From Valencia hispanica (Eukaryota; Chordata; Actinopteri; Cyprinodontiformes; Valenciidae), in NCBI GenBank assembly GCA_963556495.2, contig OY747710.1, forward strand, positions 40,125,000-40,188,999: DNA of 64,000 nt. Reading direction: 5' to 3'. Shown in pieces: positions 56,341 to 64,000 of the stretch (the stretch's first letter is position 1; the number at the start of each line of letters is the position of its first letter). Both the position numbers and the translations under genes were made by a program. A model generated the notes under the pieces. The model was not told the origin of the DNA. It saw only the letters and a program-made list of their open reading frames with translations, and made no database searches.

Positions 56341-56541
56341 GTCTTAAAGGGTTAATGCAGATTTTTTTGAAGGGAGATTCTATGAAGTTATTATGGGCAA
56401 TAGTTCTACTCCATACTTGTAGTAAAAATATGTCTTACCACCACAAGCATGTTGAATAGTAAACCTATCCTCACTGGTGGAAGCTAACAAGCCAGTCAGA
56501 CATACTCCGGCTGTTTAGCTGACTTAGGTAATTAAAAACTC

Positions 56542-57609
<1,068 letters not shown>

Positions 57610-57617
57610 TACTACAC

Positions 57618-58029
57618 CATGGGCAGTTCTAGACAGGGGCCAACAGGGGCCAGTGCCCCTGTAGAACAGGTCTTGGCCCCTGTACTGATTAGTTAATACT
57701 AAATCAGCTTCTTATCATGAAATTCATTGGTACAAAAACCATAGCTAATCGGTCCCTTGGACCAATTTCATTTTTGACCTTCACAGTTTTAATTTATCAA
57801 TGAATTAAAAAATTAAGTTGCCGTATTGAGATCGCTGTTTTCATCTGCTAGATCAAGGGTCTGCAACCTGCAACTTTGGAACCATATATGGCTCTGTGGC
57901 AGATTTAATAAATTAAACGGTTAAATATTGGCCTGTTTTCTGTTTGTTTGTTTTTTGTTCTGTGCCCCCATGAAAAAACACCGGCCCCAACTTGGCCCCC
58001 CTGGTGAATTTGGTCTAGAACCGCCACTG
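57618..58029. mobile_element. hAT-type MITE with perfect 8-bp target duplication
   Basis: The ends are CATGGGCAGTTCTAGAC (57618) and GTCTAGAACCGCCACTG (ending 58029), inverted repeats with few differences. They are flanked by an exact TACTACAC duplication at 57610-57617 and 58030-58037. Subterminal GGGGCCA/TGGCCCC motifs occur on both sides. The 412-bp interior has no frame. A GGGTCTGCAACCTGC word near 57856 resembles the end of another hAT family but lacks a partner. Confidence 0.9.
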
Positions 58030-58037
58030 TACTACAC

Positions 58038-60079
58038 GTTTGTTGCTGCCATGATAAATGGATTCTGCAGCCTTCTGACTGTCATTGGAGTGTGTTAAAA
58101 GTGACTCCATCACAATACTAATGTAGACAATATGATTCTTTTAAGATGTAGTATGGTTATTTTGCACTATAAAGCTACTGTTCTTTTGTGCTTCTACATC
58201 CTATTAATCTTAATAAAGATTTGGGCTGGCGGTCTGTATCTGATTTCACACAACTCGGATCCAAATCCAGGACAAAAAGAATTTGATTTGGATATTACCA
58301 CATTAATGAAGTCCAACAAGCAAGGTATGAGCGGAAGTTCTCTGGATATTCTGTCCGAACACTTTATAAAACCTTATTGGGGCTTTTGGCCTAAAGGATG
58401 GTAAATATGGCAAACATACACGCAAAGAAAACTAAAATCTTGAAGAGAAAAAAAAGTCTGTTGGTTTATTTCTAAATGTTCAAACTGTATCTTTTCTTTC
58501 TTTATTTCTTCTTCTTTTTCTGTTCATTATTTGTCCACTAGCTTCAAAGAAACAACTGAAAGAAAAACAGCTGAACCAGATTCAAAATCAAAAGCCTTGA
58601 GCTGTTCCGATACTTGTCTTGGTTTTCTGGTTTGTATATTTAATCCAGTTTTTCTTTGTGATTCAAATGTATTTTTCTCAAAGATCTCCGAAACCTCCTC
58701 CGCAAGCCATGCGAGGCCCCCCCCCACTCGATTCTCTCTGAAATGCTGAAATGCTCCAACAATTACATCATTTGTTCGTCCATTATCTCAACACCTGCAA
58801 GAAAATCTGTCTCAATTTTCCCCTCTGCTTCTGATCTTGTTTCCCTCTCTTCTTCCTCTGTGGCCCCACTGAGATGCTGATGCAGCTCCAAGCAGCTTCT
58901 GTCCCCGTTGGACACAGCCGTTCTAACAGGCATTGTCTCCATGCCAAGAGCCCGCGCCAGTTCAAGCCCCTATACCACCCGACACTTGTGGTAACCCTGC
59001 CTTTTGTTTTCTTTGCACTCTTTTGAGGCCCCATGTGCCAAATACACACAGGACTCAAGTAGCGATACACAATCAACACAACACACTCTTCCGTCTTTCT
59101 TTCACTAAGGCCAATAATATTCTCTTAGTCAGGAGCAGACGAGACCTAGAACAAAGAGACCTTTGGGTCTGGGCAATGATTCGTTATAGTCTCCATAACC
59201 ACGCTTTATGGCCGCTCTCATTTGAAATGCTTGACATTTTACTCTCTATTCCTTAGACATAGTCATGGGTACAGTGCGTCATCTTTGTTTGACTTCATCA
59301 CACGCAAAGAGCTATCTCACTCAGTTTAATGTCATTGCCTAGGTGACCAGCAGGTTTTTGGCAACAACAGAGAAACGGGCAGTATGTCAATGGAATGTGG
59401 AAAGTGTAAATATAAATCTTTTCCCTTCAATCTTAACTTACAAGATAATACTTCACATGCTTATGAGAAGTTTTGGAGCATCACTTTCTCACACTTTGCT
59501 ATAGCAAGTGATAAATGGGAAGTATGTTTCAAAGAAGGAGAAACAAGCTGCTCAAAAAATACAAGTTAGAACCACACAGTATGGTTAGTATGGTCATTTT
59601 GAATGTTTTGGTTTGCTACATACCTTCAGTGCATTTGAAGTTTCTATTGCATTTTTTGGAGGATGACAGAAACTTACCTTCCTTGTAATATATAAATGCA
59701 TGAATGTATGAATATATAGATGAAAATGTTTGTCTTTATACATGGATGTTGGGTCAGCTGGGTAAAAACCAGCTGTTTCACTTTTCATCAAACAAACAAT
59801 AAAAAGAGGCACAGTTACGATGTAAAAACTAAGGAGTGCCACCTATTACTGTTATTAATGTAATGCTATTGCAAAACTACCGTAGGCAAGCCACAACTGG
59901 CACAACTGAAAACCTGTTGACAATGGGCTCACTATCTGAGCATTTTCCAATTCTAATTTAGAATAAAACGTCAACAACTTCAGTGTCACTGTCCTGCCAC
60001 TATTGGATGCATACCTGCTCCACCACACCTGGATCAAAAGGCTGAATTACCTCCTTGGGGTGTGAGCAAGTTTTCCAAA
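58038..60079. other. Unique noncoding sequence
   Basis: No repeat family is recognised. The stretch at about 58530-59250 has even composition and could be regulatory. Its frames (98 codons minus at 58783-59079, 107 codons plus at 58933-59256) overlap each other antisense and have no domains. An 8-base C-run lies near 58719. Confidence 0.38.
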
Positions 60080-60690
60080 GGCCTGGTCATTAAGTATTCA
60101 TTTATTCTGGTGTGTTAGAGCAAGGATACACTCAAAAGTTGCAGGACAGAGGCACTCAAGAGGCTGTTTCAAAACACAATGTGCCGGTATCAATGCTGGC
60201 ATCATTGAGCCTTTTGGTCATTCATTAAGTGCTCAGCTTGTGGCGCCAATGTACCGCGATCAGGTGTTTTTCACAAACGATTACATGCAATGGCAGGATA
60301 AAAGGGTGTGTGCGTGGTGTCTGGCGATCTGGTCTTCAGCTTTAAAGGCCAGAAGCACCCGGAGCTTTGCATCACTCCAGCTTCCCATTTCAGTTGATAC
60401 AGTTTACAAATGCTTAATAATCTCCCCATTTAGTTGCAATTTAAATACTGTTGCCTGCCGGGGCTCAGCACACATTCCGCACATCATCATGACATCACCC
60501 TCTGTTACAACAAGGCGTGATCTTCATTCATAAGTCCAGCGTTGCGGCAGTTTTGCGGTAATATTACTATCAAGCATGCCGGCATGAATCCCTCAATATT
60601 CGCACCTCGCCATCCCGCATTGATAAGACACACAGTGCTCGGAATATGACCCTAATACGCCGCCACGGTATGTCTTTTGAAAACGCCTCA
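60080..60690. promoter_or_regulatory. Candidate conserved noncoding element L
   Basis: Unique block with many CpG-containing words (GGCGCCAATGTACCGCGATC near 60242, GCGTTGCGGCAG near 60539, CACCTCGCCATCCCGC) and GTCATTCATTAAGTG near 60218. A 97-codon frame at 60240-60533 has no domain. The retained CpGs in a noncoding region suggest constraint or low methylation, which is inference only. Confidence 0.42.
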
Positions 60691-61131
60691 GGACTAGAGT
60701 TGCACACCCCGGTACTAAAAAAGACTTAGCTTGATTAGTTCATTTGATAACTTGTAACAAATCTAAATGTAAACCAACTTTTCTGGTCAGACGACAAAAT
60801 ATGCACACCTTTTCACATTTTACAATGGGCCACCATTACTCGCTAAGGGTGGAGTGCCTGTTTATAGTGAAAATCCATGAATACTTGAGGCTCTCTTTAG
60901 AAACGCCAAATGTACATTAACACAGACAGTGAAAATCATCTTAGCACTACCACAGAAGCTAACATCTACAGTCTGTCTTATCTCTGCTCTTGGAGCATTG
61001 CTCCTAGATAGCCAAGCTTCCCAAGCTGCATTCTCTTTCAATTACTTAAGATATGCTCTACAAAAAATTTTTCTAAAAATGTTGTTGTGATTTCATTGAA
61101 TTATGTCATATTTTGTATTGATTTTTTTTGT
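60691..61131. other. Noncoding sequence
   Basis: AT-rich DNA with nothing recognised. Confidence 0.4.
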
Positions 61132-62090
61132 AACTTCAATTCAGATTATTTATATAGTGCCAATTAACAACACATGTCATCTCAAGGCACTTTACAAGAA
61201 GTCATTTCAATTTAATCATTCATACATTCCAATTAATCCCTCATTTCATTATTCCAATCAGTTTAAAAGTTTCTATCTGTGGGGCAAGGTGGCGCAGCTG
61301 GTAGCCTGGCTCACCTCACACTTATAAGGTCCTGGGTTCGATTACCGTCGGGGACGCTGTGGGTGCTGAGGGTGTGTTTGTTCCCCCACATCATCGGCAC
61401 CCACACCCTGGGTGGGGTTGGCGAAAGGGCCTTTCTGTGTGGAGTTTGCATGTTCTCCCCATGTTCCCTTGAGCAGCTAATGAGAGCTACTCCCACAAAA
61501 ACATGCATTAGTCCTGGGGCTGTATACTGCCTCCTCCTGGCCGGCCGGCCGGGGCGCCCGAAGGGTTGGGGAGGATCTGGCTGGAATAACGTGATCCTTC
61601 CGCGAGCTACGTCCAGCCGGAGAAACCCCGCCCCGTCGGGTGAAAAGAAGGGCCTGCCCACTCCCCAAGCACGGAGGAGGCTTGGGTTTCAGTGAAGGGC
61701 CCTTACCGAGGCTGGCACAGAGGGAGATTGGAACCCCAGGATCTGAACTAAGGAGCACTGGGTGATAAATAATGTGAAAAAACCGTGGGATAAAAATGTA
61801 AAAAAAAAGAAGAAAAAAAAAAGTTTCTGTCTAAGGAAACCCAGCAGAATGCGTTGAGTCATTGACTTGCCACATTCACTCCTTCTGGACGAACGTGTAG
61901 CAACACTAGACAGTCATCTGCGTTGTGTTGTTGACTTCAAAGCAATCCCTCATACTGAGCAAGCATGTAGCGTCAGTGGAGAGGAAAAACTCCCCTTTAA
62001 CATGAAGAAACTTCCAGCAGAACCTGGCTCAGTACAAGCGGCCATCTGCCACGACTGACTGGGGATTTGAGAAGGTAGAGCAGGATATAG
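61132..62090 (-). mobile_element. Retroelement 3' region, interrupted by a SINE
   Basis: The block opens with TTCAATTCAGATTATTTATA, TAGTGCCAATTAACAAC and ATGTCATCTCAAGG, the same 3'-end motifs as at 31668, and ends after the SINE with GGAAAAACTCCCCTTTAAC, GAAACTTCCAGCAGAACC and GGCCATCTGCC (61980-62060). The halves join cleanly if the SINE at 61279-61818 is removed. There is no protein part; the family is not named. Confidence 0.7.
61279..61818 (+). mobile_element. Long composite tRNA-derived SINE, 14-bp target duplication
   Basis: It is flanked by AAAAGTTTCTATCT (61265-61278) and AAAAGTTTCTGTCT (61819-61832), one mismatch apart, with an A-rich 3' end, all as expected of LINE-driven retrotransposition. 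The head has an A box TGGCGCAGCTGG (61290-61301) and a B box GGTTCGATTAC (61335-61345). A TTTCTGTGTGGAGTTTGCATG core is shared with the other SINEs here. The following body (about 61520-61760) is GC-rich, with a triple GGCC repeat near 61540, and is not found in the other copies. At about 540 bp it is long for a SINE. Frames of 116-138 codons across it are chance. Confidence 0.88.
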
Positions 62091-62620
62091 CAGTATATTG
62101 TATGATACTATTATTATGGTTAATTGTATTTTAACAAAAATATATGAATTTGGCCCAAGAGTACTTTTGAGTTGATAGTTTTGGTGACAAAAAGTTTGGA
62201 CACCACAAGTTTAATTGAAAGGCAGCATCATCTTTTCTCTGTTTATTTCTCCTTGTGTAATTGGCAGAAGCTAGCATGAGAACTCACGTGATCTGGAACA
62301 ATGGAGACCTCGGACTTGGACTGATTCAGTATGAAGCTTTGAATCATGTACCTGGGTGTCCATGTTTGTAGATCACCGTTACCCTTAATGGCCAATGTAG
62401 TTGACATTTATGTTTGTAAAAAAAAAGAAGGCAATGTAGATTTTTAGAATATGGGTATTAGATTTTTTTCCTGTATTTTGTTCATCACTGTACAGTTAAT
62501 CCTTTCATTTATGTTCAATGTTAAAATGATATCATGATCCCACTCTATAACTCCTGACGAGACAAACCCAGAACATATTATGCTCCACAAGGCGCATGAC
62601 CTTTTACTGTGATCCCCGCT
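62091..62620. other. Noncoding sequence
   Basis: AT-rich DNA with no features I can support. Confidence 0.4.
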
Positions 62621-62626
62621 TTTTTT

Positions 62627-62654
62627 CCTGTCCTGTCCTGTCCTGTCCTGTCAT

Positions 62655-62687
<33 letters not shown>
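62627..62687. repeat. TCCTG pentamer array and (TC)n microsatellite
   Basis: About five TCCTG units (62627-62652) are followed, after CATGC, by a (TC)n tract at about 62656-62685. Simple-sequence DNA. Confidence 0.95.
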
Positions 62688-62689
<2 letters not shown>

Positions 62690-62699
62690 GTGTATCCCT

Positions 62700-63180
62700 T
62701 CACACTTACAGCTCCGTCCTCTCCGCTTCCATCTCAAGATAAATCCCACTGGGTGGATGTTTTGTCTTGGAAGCCCGTGAATGTTTTCACCTCGCTGTTG
62801 TTATTTATCGGCCGCTGACACGGCCATGAATTCTGGGCCAAAGCGAAGCTCATATTGTTATCAAAAGCATAAAATTCCTATCACTTTAGATGTCACACCA
62901 TAGACAAGAAAATGAAGCAGGTACTCATAAAGACAGCGGATGTAATAAATCAGCTGGAGCATCCAGAGCAAGGAGACGCTTGATTAAATAAGGGGAATTA
63001 GGTATTTTTGCAAAAGCGGGAAATAACATTGATCTATGCTCCTGCCAGTGGCAATGCGTGACACTATTGTGTATTGTTTATATTTCTTGTGCGTTTCTGA
63101 GATATTAATCTTGTCTTGACAGGTTGATATGAGTGGGATAAAATCCTGCTTACTTTGGCTGACATATTCTCCTTTGCTGG
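62700..63180. promoter_or_regulatory. Candidate conserved noncoding element M
   Basis: Unique sequence with GTTATTTATCGGCCGCTGAC near 62799, GAGATATTAATC near 63100 and AGATAAATCCCAC near 62736. There is no low complexity and no frame. Enhancer-like by appearance. Confidence 0.42.
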
Positions 63181-63429
63181 AAAACTGAGGACAGACTTAT
63201 GTCAACTGCTTTTCTTTCAACTGAAGCTCCCATCTTGTTACGTTCATAGCTTTGGTTGAATAGAAAGTATTCCTGAAATGTGTTTTATACATTTTTTTAA
63301 CTTTTGAACTACAAGCCTCGATTAATTTTATTTCAGTTTTATAAAAGGGATCAACAGAAAGTATTTCACATTTGTGAAGTGAAAGAAAAAAAGTACATTG
63401 TTGTGTTTTTTGTTTTGTTTTTCTTGATG
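63181..63429. other. Noncoding sequence
   Basis: AT-rich spacer. Minus-strand frames have no domain. Confidence 0.4.
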
Positions 63430-63720
63430 GAAAAGTGTGGTGTGAGACCAAATGCACACCAAAATTGAACTTTTTGGCTTGTAAGCAAATAGTACGTGTG
63501 TTGAAACACCAAGACTGCAGATCCCCTTTAGCACATCTCCACAGCGAAACATGATGGTGGAAGCATAATGATGAGGGGATGCTTTTCCTGAGCAGGGACA
63601 GGGAAGCTGGTCGGAGTTGATGGGAAGATGAATGGAGCTGAATACATAATAATCCTGAAAGAAAGGTTTGCTGAAAAATCCTTGTCAGTATAAAGTAGGA
63701 CCCTAAGCATACAGTCAGGG
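63430..63720 (+). mobile_element. Tc1 transposase remnant, cut by a hAT end
   Basis: ACCAAAATTGAACTTTTTGG (63459), CGAAACATGATGGTGG (63545) and GGGACAGGGAAGCTGGTC (63596) follow a Tc1 transposase gene from the first catalytic motif to the DPKHT motif (ACCCTAAGCATACAG, about 63700). Here the first catalytic Asp region reads WCETK. The match stops at 63720, where a hAT terminus begins. Confidence 0.82.

Positions 63721-64000
<280 letters not shown>

Noticed and set aside
61285..61360. A genuine tRNA gene
   Set aside because: The A and B boxes are good, but the sequence cannot be folded into a convincing cloverleaf with an acceptor stem by eye, and it is embedded in a longer SINE with an A-rich tail.
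61279..61695. 138-codon and 116-codon frames across 61279-61695
   Set aside because: They cover a SINE with RNA polymerase III boxes and a target duplication. SINEs are not translated.

Overview
The window looks like a stretch of a ray-finned (teleost-type) fish genome. Its interspersed repeats are the mix typical of fish: decayed Tc1/mariner elements, several hAT families, L2-clade, RTE-like and CR1/Rex1-like LINEs, tRNA-derived SINEs, and abundant CA, GA, GATA and AT microsatellites. I found no host protein-coding gene, no free-standing tRNA or rRNA gene and no CRISPR. The only long open reading frame with a recognisable product is the reverse-transcriptase end of an L2 retrotransposon (27790-28719, minus strand). 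The window therefore reads as a gene desert or a very large intron.

Two kinds of sequence alternate. The first is repeat-free, unique sequence rich in TAATTA-type homeodomain cores, E-boxes and ATTTGCAT-like words, at about 0.7-2.4, 5.4-5.9, 17.1-18.5, 22.6-23.7, 29.6-30.0, 36.2-37.5, 42.8-43.3, 47.8-48.4, 49.2-49.6, 52.1-52.7, 54.4-56.3, 60.1-60.7 and 62.7-63.2 kb. These are candidate conserved noncoding elements (developmental enhancers). That is inferred from composition only; conservation could not be tested here. The second is islands of transposon debris at about 2.5-5.1, 7.4-9.1, 10.4-13.0, 14.8-16.5, 19.3-20.8, 25.3-29.4, 30.3-30.9, 32.8-35.7, 38.5-41.7, 50.4-50.6, 53.3-54.2, 57.6-58.0, 61.1-62.1 and 63.4-64.0 kb.

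Many elements can be delimited to the base by target-site duplications (TSDs). There are hAT-type insertions at 7410-8297, 14774-16516, 26700-28819, 30352-30887 and 57618-58029, a TA-flanked Tc1 element at 19317-20815, an L2 copy at 34714-35577 with a perfect 9-bp TSD, and a composite SINE at 61279-61818 with a 14-bp TSD. Nesting gives a relative insertion history. The clearest case is 25.3-29.4 kb, where a Tc1 element was invaded by a hAT element, which was itself invaded by an L2 element; a separate RTE fragment also interrupts the Tc1.

The most unusual structures are a GC-rich head-to-head inverted duplication of about 0.95 kb per arm (38.5-40.5 kb), a pure 406-bp TATC/GATA array (56542-56947), a near-perfect long hairpin (41631-41736), and a long composite SINE with a GC-rich body. 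I found no evidence of a novel multi-gene biological system. The value of this window lies in its transposon stratigraphy and its candidate regulatory desert.
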